Assembly: GCA_964036195.1 (NCBI GenBank)
Contig: OZ038451.1
Location: forward strand, 1,054,001-1,118,000
DNA from: Sphaerolaimus hirsutus
Lineage: Eukaryota > Nematoda > Chromadorea > Monhysterida > Sphaerolaimidae
Reading direction: 5' to 3'
Length of the DNA stretch: 64,000 nt
Positions 36,301-44,481 of this stretch are shown here, one piece after another; within the stretch, counting starts at the first letter, position 1; each line of letters begins with the position of its first letter. The notes under the pieces were generated by a model that had not been told where the DNA came from, did not search any database, and saw only the letters and a program-made list of their open reading frames with translations. A program made the position numbers and the translations under genes.

Positions 36301-39300
36301 ATATTCAGGTGATAAATGTAGAGTGGTTAACATCAAGTCAAATGACAAGGGGAATGTCTAGTCAAAGGTCAAGTCATGTCAAGTGATAATGTTTGTGATA
36401 AATGTCTAGTGGTGAATGTCAAGTGAAATGTCAAGTGAAATAAGAAGTCATATGTCAAGTGATCATGTTTCTGATAAATGTTTAGTTGTGAATGTCAAGT
36501 GAAATGTCAAGTCATATGTCAAGTGATAATGTTTGTGATAAATGTCTAGTGGTGAATGTCAAGTGAAATGTCAAGTTAAATAAGAAGTCATATGTCAAGT
36601 GATCATGTTTCTGATAAACGTCTAGTTGTGAATGTCAAGTGAAATGTCAAGTCATATGTCAAGTGATAATGTTTGTTATAAATGTCTAGTGGTGAATGTC
36701 AAGTGATAATTTTCAGGTGATAACTGTCAAGTGGTTTATGTCAAGTGATAACTATCAGGTGAAAAATGTCAAGTGGTTTATGTCAGGTCATTGTTAACTT
36801 TCAGGTGATAGACGTCTAGTGGTGAATGTGAAGTTGAATGACAAGCCAAATGTCAAGTCAAATGTCAAGTCAAATGTCAAGTCAAATGTCAAGTCAAATG
36901 TCAAGTCAAATGTCAAGTCAAATGTCAAGTCAAATGTCAAGTCAAATGTCAAGTCAAATGTCAAGTCAAATGTCAAGTCAAATGTCAAGTCAAATGTCAA
37001 GTCAAATGTCAAGTCAAATGTCAAGTCAAATGTCAAGTCAAATGCCAAGTCAAATGTCAGTCAAATGTCCAATCAAACGTCAAGTCATATGTCAAGTGAC
37101 AATTTTGAGGCAATAATTGTCAAGTGGTGAATGTCAAGTAAGTAATGTCAAGTGATAACTTTTAGGTTCTAAATGTCGAGTTCTTAATGTCAGGTGAAAC
37201 ATCAAGTAGCTACTTTCAGATGAACAATTTCAAATAAAAATCAAGTAGTTATACTTATCCAAACTAAAAATTTGTGAAATTCAAGTTGAAAATCCTTTGA
37301 ATCTTAGCATTTGGTTTCTGTTTGACTACCTATATATTGTAATGCTCAGTGACACATTTGGCATTTGCTTGATTTGTGATCACTTGTACATTTTTGAGCC
37401 TGTGGCCCCCAAAAAGAAGTATATCCCACAAAAAATGGCTAAAGCCAACAAAAAGTGGACACTGCAGCCAAACATGTGTATGCTTTTGAATGCACAAAAG
37501 TAATATATCATATACCATGCCATTTTCTGATTGAGTTATCAAAAGATGTATATCAAGGGAAATGTATACAAATCCTAATGATATAGGCTATCAACACAGC
37601 AAACTGCATCACAAGAAACAATTTAACCAAGCTTTTGCATAGCAGCGTTTTGTATCTTTAATGTTTGCAGCACTTTTGCATGGCAGTGTGAGCTGTGTTC
37701 AAGTGCTGCAAACATTAAAGATACAAAAAGCTCACGCTGCTATGCAAAAGCTTGGTGAAATTGTTTCTTGTGATGCAGTTTGCTGTGTTGATAGCCTATA
37801 TCATTAGGATTTGTATACATTTCCCTTGATATACATCTTTTGATAACTCAATCAGAAAATGGCATGGTATATGATATATTACTTTTGTGCATTCAAAAGC
37901 ATACACATGTTTGGCTGCAGTGTCCACTTTTTGTTGGCTTAAGCCATTTTTTGTGGGATATACTTCTTTTTGGGGGCCACAGGCTCAAAAATGTACAAGT
38001 GATCACAAATCAAGCAAATGCCAAATGTGTCACTGAGCATTACAATGAAGCCATGTGCCCCGAGTTTTCACAGCTCACCACTGTCAAAAAAGTAGCTTTT
38101 TAGGACACTAGATGATTGCATGAACTAAGTGCATTCACAATAAACTTGCGCAGCATACCTGGTCTGCTATAATTGCTGAACACCACCTATTTAGTCAAAC
38201 ATCCACTGCCACAACCAGGCACTATAGGTTCAGTGCAAAATGTTTTTGAAGTCGTCATTGAGGTTGTAGGTTGAGTATTTTGATGTGATATTTGCTTGAT
38301 ATTTTCACTTGCAAATATTGTATGACAAAATTACTGCTTGTGAAATGATAATAAATGGATTGTGGGACATTAGAGTACATTTTTTGCTTGCAACTGGTAA
38401 GTTAAGCCCACAATAGCCCACAATATTGCTGGAAATTGAAATAAAGCGCAAGTGATTTTTTGAGATTTTTTTCGAGCTTATAGTTATTTTTTCAGTAACT
38501 TAATTGTATTTTCTGAAGACCTTGGGTGATTTATATATATTTATATTTTTTCCAAATTTGGAGTGATATACAGTATTTGCTTGAATAGTTCCCCCCTTTG
38601 AATAATCCCCCCCCCCTCGAAAACCTCACCCCCCTTTAATGATTTGATTAATTTGTTATACCTGATTTTAACAAAAATGGCACGTTATTGTGCTTATTAT
38701 AGAGCATATTTCGTAAAATGAATTGATGGAAACATGTAAAAATGTTGACGAAATAATAATTCCCCCCTTGAATAATACCCCCCTCAAATAGTTCCCCCCT
38801 CAAAAATGCCTGACGAAATAATAATCCCCTGGGGGGGATTATTCAAGCAAATACGGTATTTATATAGGTATATTTTTAAAAAAATCAGTGATTTTATTGA
38901 ATGCTAATCCCAATCCCAACATTTCAAAGACCAATCCCGATTCTGTCTGAACCCTGGTTCAGTTTGTGTCTGAATGTGAAGTAAATTTGAAGTTACATCA
39001 ATCAACCACTACAAATGAACGAAAATAAATTCTCACCTAATTTATGTCCAGTCGGGAATGGGGGACAGCTTTGAAGGCAGTGTTTGTTGCCGCCATTGGA
39101 CGATATCTGCTCAGCTGAACTTGTGCTGTGCGCTTTTGCATTTTCTGATGGTACCGTTCCCTTCAATGCAGACAACGAAATATTGTGAATGCTATCTCTA
39201 TGCTCGTATATCTCAACCTGCGAGTGGCACGATCCATTTGAACGGAAATTTTTTGCTGGGTATCATTGAATAAAGTGGGTATTTTTGATTCCCCTCCTGA

Positions 39301-40063
39301 ACCCCTCCCAAAATTGGCCAGCTGTCTAGCTATCAGAGCAAGTTTGAAAGAAAGTTTGCAGCAATTTTTGTTTAAAATCTCTAAGTTTCATACCTTTTTG
39401 TCCATTTTCACCTACAAAAGTGCTATTTTGGGCTATACACATGGCTAGTTGTATACCGATGTTCAGTGCAATGCATCTACCGTATTTCCTCGAATTACCC
39501 CCCGGGGGTTTATTTTTTCAGAGTGAAAATTTTGAGAGAAAGATGTGAAAAATGCAACAATAACCACCATTTATAAGTTTTTACAGCCTTATATGAGAAT
39601 GTAGATGGTATAAACGATGTTCTAACGTGTTTTTAAGTGTTTTGAACGTCTGTTATGCATTTCCTGGACCACAAATTCATAGTGCCCATTTTGAGGGGGG
39701 GGGGGGGTATTTCGAGCAAATACGGTAGTATGAGTGATTTTCTCAGTTATTTTTTGCAATTTCAAAAATAAATATAAATATATCACTGAGAATTTGAAAA
39801 AAATATAAATATATATATATATAAATCTTATTTTTATTTATTGTGATTTTCGAAAATATAAAACACGGGTGATTTTTTGAATGCTAGTCATGATTCACAC
39901 TGAAACTCACGTTTCCATGAACTACTGCATTTGTACTTCTTCGCTGACGACTTCTCACTGTGACCAGATCCAAAATTTGGTAAACAAACAATGTTGTGCT
40001 GACCATCAAAATAAGCGATAATGCCGATTTCACTGGTTTCAGCATCGCAGCACAAAAAGGCAT
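12197..40063 (-). CDS. b4galt: Beta-1,4-galactosyltransferase family (GT7) gene, 8 coding exons, 389 aa (span includes introns)
   Basis: Joining 39911-40063, 39037-39217, 33295-33448, 26424-26511, 16308-16403, 14659-14900, 13290-13364 and 12197-12377 on the minus strand gives 1170 nt, an ATG start, a TGA stop and no internal stop; every junction keeps phase and uses GT-AG. The product is a type II Golgi enzyme: short cytoplasmic tail, membrane segment at about residues 14-34, stem, then the GT7 catalytic domain. Recognisable motifs are VAIIIPFRDR (154-163), FNKGKLMNAGF, the metal-binding DVD (224-226, split across exons 5 and 6), WGYGGEDED (286-294), MMGH (318-321), and the C-terminal SDGL and PLYYHILVDVG segments. 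Family members transfer Gal or GalNAc from UDP-sugar to GlcNAc on glycoproteins or glycolipids. Length matches the roughly 350-400 aa of the family. Sequons NIS, NES and NAS (N63, N126, N139) lie in the lumenal part. Donor-pocket Leu263 suggests GalNAc rather than Gal use (inference). Identity is firm; the exact paralogue is not. Confidence 0.93.
12892..13160. mobile_element. TTAA-flanked MITE, 269 bp (b4galt last intron)
   Basis: Inverted ends GCCAGAATTAGAGCT / AGCTCTAATTCTGGC, flanked by TTAA on both sides. The TTAA target suggests a piggyBac-like or Kolobok-like origin (inference). A relative is at 16915-17809. Confidence 0.78.
13290..13364 (-). CDS. b4galt: b4galt exon 7: metal-binding His block
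   Basis: A 75-nt exon encoding residues 305-329 plus two bases of Lys330: VERLPQPVSRYTMMGHTKRK then HTDY. It aligns with the family segment R....VG.Y.MI.H..D. Met318 and His321 match the metal-coordinating Met344 and His347 of bovine B4GALT1. Acceptor TGTCTGTGCAG, donor GTGAGT. Both flanking phases agree. Confidence 0.88.
13945..14560. repeat. GTGGAAGCAT-type minisatellite filling b4galt intron 6
   Basis: Irregular tandem copies of ATGTGGAAGCATGTGGAAG and variants fill much of the intron between exons 6 and 7. A shorter ATGCAAATGTGC-type run precedes it at about 13515-13565. Confidence 0.85.
14659..14900 (-). CDS. b4galt: b4galt exon 6: catalytic core
   Basis: Encodes residues 225-304 plus two bases of Arg305. 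It contains VDMLPLYD (the rest of DVD), HCPQ, the GGV block with Leu263 at the donor-selectivity position, QINGHSNMFWGYGGEDED and LGYR. The donor GTTGAG gives AG|G = Arg. Only the last 14 nt of the preceding intron are host sequence; further upstream is a 902-bp transposon (14915-15816). Confidence 0.93.
14915..15816. mobile_element. hAT-like element, TAGTGATG termini, GGCACC arrays, next to b4galt exon 6
   Basis: Ends TAGTGATGTTTAAAGCACC and GGTGCCTTTACATCACTA; perfect 8-bp duplication GTTCGAGG (14907-14914, 15817-15824). Both ends carry GGCACCGCACCGG-type arrays in inverted orientation; the middle has GGCGCC variants. Only 14 nt separate it from the 3' splice site of exon 6. Confidence 0.9.
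16308..16403 (-). CDS. b4galt: b4galt exon 5: FN.GKL.N.GF block and first Asp of DVD
   Basis: Encodes residues 193-224 (AGSDELFNKGKLMNAGF, then TLAQLLPVDCVLFHD). The FNRAKLLN-GF block is diagnostic for GT7. The last codon is the first Asp of the DVD motif. The donor is GTCAGT; the alternative GTTAGT 4 nt later breaks the frame. The acceptor is GTTCAG, keeping phase 0. Confidence 0.92.
16915..17809. mobile_element. TTAA-type MITE, larger relative of 12892-13160
   Basis: Ends GCCGGAATTAGAGCTCAGCG and inverted GCTGAGCTCTAATTCCCGC, flanked by TTAG / TTAA. Arms include AACGTGAAATGATGACGTGA and CACGAGTGTGGATCATGC. A TACC-family MITE is nested in it. Confidence 0.75.
17029..17487. mobile_element. 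TACC-family MITE copy 6
   Basis: Starts TACCGTATTTCCTCGAAATA, ends TTCGAGGAAATACGGTA. Long G-runs mark both ends and the middle. Confidence 0.85.
17948..18365. mobile_element. Fold-back MITE, GCTGCAATTACAGCTCGG arms, copy 1
   Basis: Two arms of about 180 bp in inverted orientation share ACAGCTCGG, GTAAAATTGA, AAAGAAAGCA and TTGTGTCCAAAGCTCATGAG. A second copy is at 33975-34425. Confidence 0.8.
18485..18740. mobile_element. GGGACC-array element fragment
   Basis: Two starts of the TAGGGTTCAAAC terminus (18484 and 18532) lead into GGTCCCGGTCCCGG arrays. The matching right end is not clear because later insertions disturb the area. Confidence 0.65.
19640..21830. repeat. AT-rich tandem repeats of Helitron A
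   Basis: Degenerate units of roughly 85-170 bp built from TTTCTGATTGCACTGATTTG, ATATGCACTCCATTTTGACA and CTACATTACCATAACCCTGA. Recurring multi-unit order shows higher-order duplication. Confidence 0.85.
21830..22230. repeat. 30-bp tandem repeat in Helitron A
   Basis: About 13 copies of a 30-bp unit containing GGGGCTGAGTTTATGGGAGT. Related single units occur near the 5' end at 19390-19570. The repeat length is a multiple of three, so it leaves open frames that are not genes. Confidence 0.88.
22240..22790. repeat. GGTGCCATTTTT tandem repeat in Helitron A
   Basis: About 18 copies of a unit of about 30 bp containing GGGGTCCCCAGGGGGTGCCA, directly after the 30-bp block. Confidence 0.88.
23300..23945. 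mobile_element. GGGACC-array element pieces flanking Helitron A
   Basis: 23302-23525 runs from GGGTTCAAACGAGACC to GTTTGAACCCTA with CCCGGT arrays inside. 23530-23690 and 23780-23945 hold inverted GGGACCGGGACTGGG arrays. 23690-23760 is an inverted copy of 19095-19146, so the Helitron host was itself a fold-back element. Confidence 0.7.
23942..25428. mobile_element. hAT-like element, TAGGGTTGG termini, GAACCGA arrays
   Basis: Ends TAGGGTTGGGGAACCG and CCCAACCCTA; perfect 8-bp duplication ACCGGGAC (23934-23941, 25429-25436). ACCGAGAACCGGAACCG arrays lie at both ends. It carries the nested element 24520-24874 and GGCGCC fragments. Confidence 0.85.
24520..24874. mobile_element. hAT-like MITE, TAGGGTTTCAA/TTGACACCCTA, TTTTCC arrays
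   Basis: 355 bp; flanks ACCATGAT / GCCATGAT match in 7 of 8 bases. The body is a run of TACCTTTCCATTTTCC-type repeats. Confidence 0.82.
26064..26300. repeat. Fold-back element fragment with GTCGGTTCGG arms
   Basis: An inverted repeat pairs TCAGTTGTCGGTTCGG with CCGAACCGACAACTGA and outer CTAGTTGAGCGTACACAC-like arms. Related arms occur at about 55275-55400 and 56040-56120. Confidence 0.65.
26424..26511 (-). CDS. b4galt: b4galt exon 4
   Basis: A short 88-nt exon encoding the end of Arg163 and residues 164-192 (QEHLARILRYLIPMLQKQLI then DFRFLVVEQ). It matches the family segment R.EHL...L..L.P.LQRQ...Y.I.VIEQ. The boundary after Gln192 is at the same protein position as I recall for vertebrate B4GALT genes. 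Acceptor TTGCAG, donor GTGCGT. It lies between the two Helitron-bearing introns. Confidence 0.92.
26658..27256. mobile_element. hAT-like element, TAGTGATG termini, GGCGCC arrays
   Basis: Ends TAGTGATGTAAAAGCGCC and GGCGCTTTTTACATCACTA; perfect 8-bp duplication TCCATGAC (26650-26657, 27257-27264). Arrays of GCGCCATGGCGC and TTGGCGCTTGGCGC fill the ends. Confidence 0.9.
27361..33107. mobile_element. GGGCCAGATTTAATTC MITE interrupted by Helitron B
   Basis: Left part 27361-27864 and right part 32993-33107 together make 619 bp, matching the intact 621-bp copy at 46795-47415. Ends GGGCCAGATTTAATTCTCCC / GAGAATTAAATCTGGCCC; flanks CAG / TAG. Confidence 0.85.
27865..32992 (+). mobile_element. Helitron B (non-autonomous), 5128 bp, b4galt intron 3
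   Basis: Same ends as Helitron A (TCTCCACC..., hairpin CCGACC/GGTCGG, CTAG) and nearly identical throughout, but longer because about 1.0 kb of the AT-rich tandem block is present twice. The intact MITE copy at 46795-47415 shows the empty site between 47300 and 47301 (A|T), proving insertion without target duplication. Confidence 0.9.
33295..33448 (-). CDS. b4galt: b4galt exon 3: start of catalytic domain
   Basis: Encodes residues 112-163, including WRPEMCASRSRVAIIIPFRD, the GT7 family signature that opens the nucleotide-sugar-binding fold. The acceptor has a good pyrimidine tract (TTTTTCATCCTTTTCAG); the donor is GTATTT after AGAGACAG, splitting Arg163. A 148-bp hAT-like element is inserted 24 nt upstream of this acceptor (33473-33620). 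Confidence 0.92.
33473..33620. mobile_element. hAT-like MITE, TAGGGTTCAAACG termini, ATCGAT arrays, 148 bp
   Basis: Ends TAGGGTTCAAACGATA and TATCGTTTGAACCCTA; perfect 8-bp duplication AGTATAGT (33465-33472, 33621-33628). Body is TATCGAATATCGATATCG-type repeat. It sits 24 nt upstream of the b4galt exon 3 acceptor. Confidence 0.9.
33975..34425. mobile_element. Fold-back MITE, GCTGCGATTACAGCTTGG arms, copy 2
   Basis: Same arms as 17948-18365 (GTAAAATTGA, AAAGAAAGCACACATGCAGA, TTGTGTCCAGAGCTCATCAG) in inverted halves. Confidence 0.8.
35700..35752. repeat. (GTT)n microsatellite
   Basis: About 15 GTT units with CTT interruptions. Confidence 0.9.
36120..37250. repeat. TGTCAAGT-based satellite with a homogeneous 12-bp core
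   Basis: Loose repeats of ATGTCAAGTGATAATGTTCA surround a very regular 12-bp array (AAATGTCAAGTC)n at about 36848-37058, some 17-18 copies. The 12-bp period leaves all frames open; these are not genes. Confidence 0.92.
37333..38046. repeat. Near-perfect long palindrome, arms of about 345 bp
   Basis: Left arm from about 37333 and right arm to about 38046 are almost identical inverted copies around a short centre near 37690. Outer motif AATGCTCAGTGACACATTTG pairs with CAAATGTGTCACTGAGCATT. Confidence 0.9.
38569..38858. mobile_element. TACC-related MITE (GCTTGAATAGTTCCCCCC type)
   Basis: Starts TACAGTATTTGCTTGAATAG and ends GATTATTCAAGCAAATACGGTA-like sequence; TA at both ends. Sister of 48487-48722. 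Confidence 0.8.
39037..39217 (-). CDS. b4galt: b4galt exon 2: stem region
   Basis: Encodes residues 52-111 plus the first base of codon 112. It is low-complexity, Ser/Asn-rich stem sequence ending in KHCLQSCPPFPTGHKL. The family places a C-P...L-V-G motif just before the catalytic domain, and the codon split G|TT across the next junction gives exactly KLVGRM. The acceptor is CTCGCAG and the donor GTGAGA. The stem is poorly conserved, so the acceptor rests on phase and the CAG only. Confidence 0.8.
39478..39727. mobile_element. TACC-family MITE copy 7
   Basis: Starts TACCGTATTTCCTCGAATTA and ends TTTCGAGCAAATACGGTA, about 250 bp. It is followed to 39885 by a right-end fragment of the GCATTCGAAAA family. 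Confidence 0.82.
39911..40063 (-). CDS. b4galt: b4galt exon 1: start codon, cytoplasmic tail and membrane anchor
   Basis: Encodes residues 1-51. The ATG at 40063 is the first Met after an in-frame upstream TAA. Thirteen residues (MPFCAAMLKPVKS) precede a hydrophobic stretch of about 21 residues, then a basic TVRSRQRRS stretch: a typical type II signal anchor. The exon ends in phase 0 before GTGAGT. A transposon terminus ending in GAATGCTA stops about 25 nt inside the following intron. The 5' UTR and promoter were not identified. Confidence 0.85.
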
Positions 40064-41034
40064 AACTATAAATAGGTAGGCAAAAATAGATCCCTGTGAT
40101 CCAACAGAAGTTATTAATAAACTTTTCGCGGCTTTTGGGTATAATTAGGAATTGACATAAATACACGCATATTTACTCGGCGGAATTATATAGGGTGGCC
40201 CACGTCAGGCGCACGGCTTCAATTGGCTCCCAACACGTCAATTTTGAATTAAAACTGCTCAAATTTTGTGTGTCGGTAGATAAATGTATCCCATTTGTTG
40301 TGTTAAGTGCACGGTTCCACATAACAAAAATTCATGTTGGAACGTGAAACACAGTTTTGTAAATGTTTGAACTGTCGAACGAGCTTCAATTGTCTACCAA
40401 ATCACCAATTGTTCATAAAAATAGCCCAAATTTGGCATGGCAGTAAATAAATGTTCCCTATTTAGTATGTTAAGCGCACACATTCATATCACCAGATTTG
40501 TCACATTTATCACATCATATGCAAAAAACGTGACTCCACAGGACCACCTAAATTGGGACTGTTTTCAACATGTGAATCTGAAACTGTACTTCACGTTCGA
40601 CACGAAATCTTGTGATATGAAACCGTGCACTTAACATAACAAATGGGGTACATTTATCTACCCTCATACCAAATTTGAGCCATTTCCATCCAAAATTGAC
40701 ATGTTGGGAGCCAATTGAAACCGTGCGGCTGACGTGGGCCACCCTGTACTATGCACTATATGTGATATTTTACCGTATTTCTTCTAATAGAAGAGTGCCA
40801 TTTTATTTTTTTTGTCAACTTTTTACCTGCCATTCTATTGGAGGTGCCGTTCTATTGGGATCGGGTCACGTATGATGACTTGTTCCAGTGGACAACTTAC
40901 ACAAGCGATTTGACCCATGTCCAAGTCCGAGCGATTCCCTATTTCCCTGTTTCCATGTTTCCCTATTTTTTGCTCAGTCGCCAAAATATGCTCCATTTCG
41001 CTAATTTTCACCTTTCTTAGTAGCTATATTTATA

Positions 41035-41798
41035 TACCGTATTACCTCGGATTATCCCCCTCTTGAATTAACCCCCCTCGAATTAACCCCCCCAAATGGG
41101 CTGGGGAAATAAGAAACCCCCCTCGAAATACCCCCCCCCCCTTCGGAATGATGTATGTCATGTACATAATAAATATGTCATGTATGCTATGTACATGATG
41201 TATATTACTGTTAATTTGCATTGCAGCTACACATAGAGTAGTTTGTGTAGCTATTTACGTTTTTATGTCCAAATATAGGTATCCTGTTTGGACACATTTA
41301 TTACCTGTTTTGGGTATGCAAATGCCTACTATTTACTACGATCCTTACAAAAATTTCTGACGACATAATAACCCCCCCCCCTCGAATAACCCCACCCCCC
41401 CCCCCCCTCGAATAAACCCCACCTCACTTTACAAATGTCCCACATTGAATTTTCTGAAATACGTTTTCCGTACGCGTATGCTTTGAAAATGTACGCGTAC
41501 AAGTGCTAACGGTATTTTTTTAAAAAGTTTATGTAAATGTATTTACTGCGTACTCGCGTACGCATATTTTTCGAGTCAACGTACGTACCTTTTAACAACT
41601 TTGGTGTACAGGAGTCTGTACATGTCAGTTATTGATGCATTTTTCTACCCCAGCGCACATCACAAACAATGATTTTGTACTACAATTTCAAAAAATTTCG
41701 CGCGAAATAATACCCCCCCCTCGAAATACCCCCCCCCCCCCCCTCGGGAGCACTATGAAACAATCACCCCCCGGGGGGTATTTCGAGGAAATACGGTA
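41035..41798. mobile_element. TACC-family composite
   Basis: Starts TACCGTATTACCTCGGATTA and ends TTTCGAGGAAATACGGTA. It probably contains more than one family member, because C-run blocks recur at 41100, 41370 and 41715. Confidence 0.7.
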
Positions 41799-42638
41799 TA
41801 TAGTTGGCGGACTGGTTGGTGGTTGCTACTTCATTGGCTGCCGGGTGCTGGCTGCTGACTTTGTGGGGCTCAGCTGTCAACTATCTTATTTAAACAATAA
41901 AATCGGAAGGACTAAGGGGGAATAGCACGAAAAAAATGAATGTTTGCACGAAAACAACAGATAAAAACGGCAGCCACCAATAGAACGGCAGGTTACATCG
42001 GAAATGCGCCTGACACACAAACATGTTAAAAAGGGATGATAAGAATGTCCAAACCAAGCAAATATCAATATTAAATTACACATTGGTGCCCTGATACACG
42101 CACAAAATATTTCTCGCCATTGGCCATTGGCCTACAAACACTATGTAGTTTTCACCGTGACTTGGGTGAAAACTGAAATGGCCACACAGCCACACGCCTA
42201 TTATCGCATGCTACCTATGTGTTTTAGTTTTCAAATTTAAACTTTCACTAGGGTAATGTTGTTTCAAATTTAAATTTAATAAAATAATTCCACCGTGATG
42301 ATTAATTTGCATTTGAAAAAAGTTCAGTTTTCAGTTTTGTCACGGTGAAAACTAGGCACAAAGTGACGCGAAATGATTGGCCGGCGCTTTCAAATGCAGT
42401 GAATGCAAACTTTTATGAAAATGCGAATAATATAAACATAATTGCTATACCTACTCACTACCATTATACCCACATATGAATGAAATATTTTATGTATAAT
42501 AAAAGAGGAAATTTGTCTAGAGAGAAAACCTGCTAACCACCGAGCGCACGATACATCTTTATATGATTTTCTCCCGGACAAAAATTTGAAGTAAACGCGA
42601 AAAAGGAGTGGAAAACTTCAGTGAAGACTCGTTTAAAT

Positions 42639-42720
42639 CAGAGTGTCAAAAAATGGTTTACGGAAATCGGAAATGGAGACTTTGTGAAACGGTAATGGAA
42701 AACGGAAAGTTGACACCCTA
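42639..42720. mobile_element. Minimal 82-bp hAT-like MITE
   Basis: Ends CAGAGTGTCAAAAAATGG and GTTGACACCCTA with a perfect 8-bp duplication GTTTAAAT (42631-42638, 42721-42728). The body is a few GGAAACGGAAA-type units. Confidence 0.85.
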
Positions 42721-43042
42721 GTTTAAATAGGCGGCGTTCACACGGTTTTTCTGTGACAAAACAATTTCAAGCTGTCTATCATACTTTTGTCTTGAAAATT
42801 GAAGATTTGTTGTGTCGGGTCTTTTGGCGGCCCGCACACCAGTTGACAATTGTTGGCGTGTCAACTGGTCTGTGTCAACTCAGATTTCGGCTTCCCGTGT
42901 CACAAAGCGGTTACCAAATGCACATGCGGCAATGTTGAAGAATAAATATTAAGGCAAGTGCATTGGAACGTCAAGTGCATTGCGCTGTGTGACACGTCAA
43001 GTCGATATATGAGTTGACACAGACCAGTTGACATGTGTCAAC

Positions 43043-44101
43043 TAGTGATGGAATGGCGCCATGGCGCTGGCGCCCTTTAATGGCGCCAAAGGGCGCCAGC
43101 GCCATGGCGCCATTGGCGCTTGGCGCCCTTTTCTCTGGCGCCATCATTTCGAATGGCGCCATGGCGCCCTTGGCGCTTGGCGCCATTTTCGCTGGCGCCC
43201 GGCGCCATTGTTTTGGATGGCGCCAGAAATAGCGCCAAAATTCCGCGAATAAATGTGACCAAATAGGACATTTTTGGACATTTTATCGTAGGTCGTTACA
43301 CAAAGCAGTCCTCTGTACAATATGTACCATATTTCCTCGAAATACCCCCTCGAATTAACCCCCACCCCCTCGAAATACTCCCAGGTTTTTTTCGAGTTGA
43401 ATAAAAAATTACACCCCCTCGAAATACCCCCGTCTGGAATAAGGTACATCATGTACACAATGTACATGATGTATTGATCGATGCCAAGATGCATCACATC
43501 ACAGCCACACATAATAAGACTAGTTTGTGCGGCCATCTACGTTGATACATTTAACAATATCCTGTTTTGTACCTTTTTTACCAGTTTTGGGTAGGTAAAA
43601 GCTCATCTTTACTACAGTCTGACTCGAAAATTGCTGGGGAAATAATACAACCACCCCTCGAATAAAGCCCCCTCAACCTGCCCCCCCCCCCCCCTCAAAA
43701 TTTGCACTCTGAAAAATAAATCCCCTATGGGTATTTCGACGAAATACGGTATAGCTGCCGCGATGTAGATTGGATAGCAGCCATTAAAACATCATGTTCA
43801 TTGCAAACATGATGTACCTTACTACAGAGGGGGTGTCGAGTGTGGGTTATTTTTTCCCCAGCTCGCTCAGACCTGGGGGTATTTCGAAGGGGAATTTATT
43901 CAATGGGTATTTGGAGGATATGCGGTAACATATTGCTCTTCTAAAAAAGCTTCTGTTACGATATACGTTCTAAAATAGTGTATTTTATCGTTGGCGCCAT
44001 TTTGGCGCCCGGCGCTATTTTCTCTGTCGCCCTTTGGCGCCCGGCGCCATTATTTTGAATGGCGCCATGGCGCCATTTTTCCTGGCGCTTTTCCATCACT
44101 A
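43043..44101. mobile_element. hAT-like element, TAGTGATG termini, GGCGCC arrays, with nested TACC MITE
   Basis: Ends TAGTGATGGAATGGCGCC and GGCGCTTTTCCATCACTA; perfect 8-bp duplication GTGTCAAC (43035-43042, 44102-44109). GGCGCCATGGCGC arrays are at both ends. Confidence 0.9.
43325..43751. mobile_element. TACC-family MITE copy 8, nested
   Basis: Starts TACCATATTTCCTCGAAATA and ends TTTCGACGAAATACGGTA. A related partial copy follows to about 43927. Confidence 0.78.
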
Positions 44102-44277
44102 GTGTCAACTAATGTGTGCGCCGCCTTTATCTCGATCAGTCTCGTTGCCTAGTGCAAAAATCAAATTTCATAGAGCCTATAATCATTCGATCTAGCACAT
44201 TCGATCGCATTTTTAGGTATTCTTGTCGTGGGGGAATTTGTTCCATGCGACCTTGTTAATGAGACCGCATAGAACAG

Positions 44278-44481
44278 GGGGCAGTCCCAAGCCCTGTAAA
44301 GTGTAAAGTAAAGTGTCAAAAGTAAAGTCAAATGCAAAGTAGTGTCAATTGTCATAACAAAAGTAAAGTAAAGTGTCAATTGTCATGCAAAGTTCAATAA
44401 TAAAATCTTTGCTTTTTTGTTTTGATTGACACTTCACATTTGACAGTTTACTTTACACTTTACAGGGCTTGGGACTGCCAC
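44278..44481. mobile_element. CCCAAGCCCTGTAAAG MITE, copy 1 (204 bp)
   Basis: Inverted ends GGGGCAGTCCCAAGCCCTGT / ACAGGGCTTGGGACTGCCAC flanked by CAG on both sides. Interior is AAAGTGTAAAG-type repeat. Confidence 0.82.

Larger units (their letters stand above)
34637..38906. mobile_element. hAT-like element, AGCATTCGAAAA termini, carrying satellites and a palindrome
   Basis: Ends AAGCATTCGAAAATAACC and TTTATTGAATGCTA; perfect 8-bp duplication ATCCCAAT (34629-34636, 38907-38914). Segments 35030-35450 and 38180-38560 match, in opposite orientation, parts of the copy at 8743-10967. Between them lie the insertions described in separate entries. Confidence 0.8.

Noticed and set aside
36140-37060. 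CRISPR-like regular repeats
   Set aside because: No unique spacers; a eukaryotic satellite.
36794-37130. Open frames encoding repeats such as FDLT, NVKS and SQMS
   Set aside because: All are readings of one 12-bp satellite in different frames.
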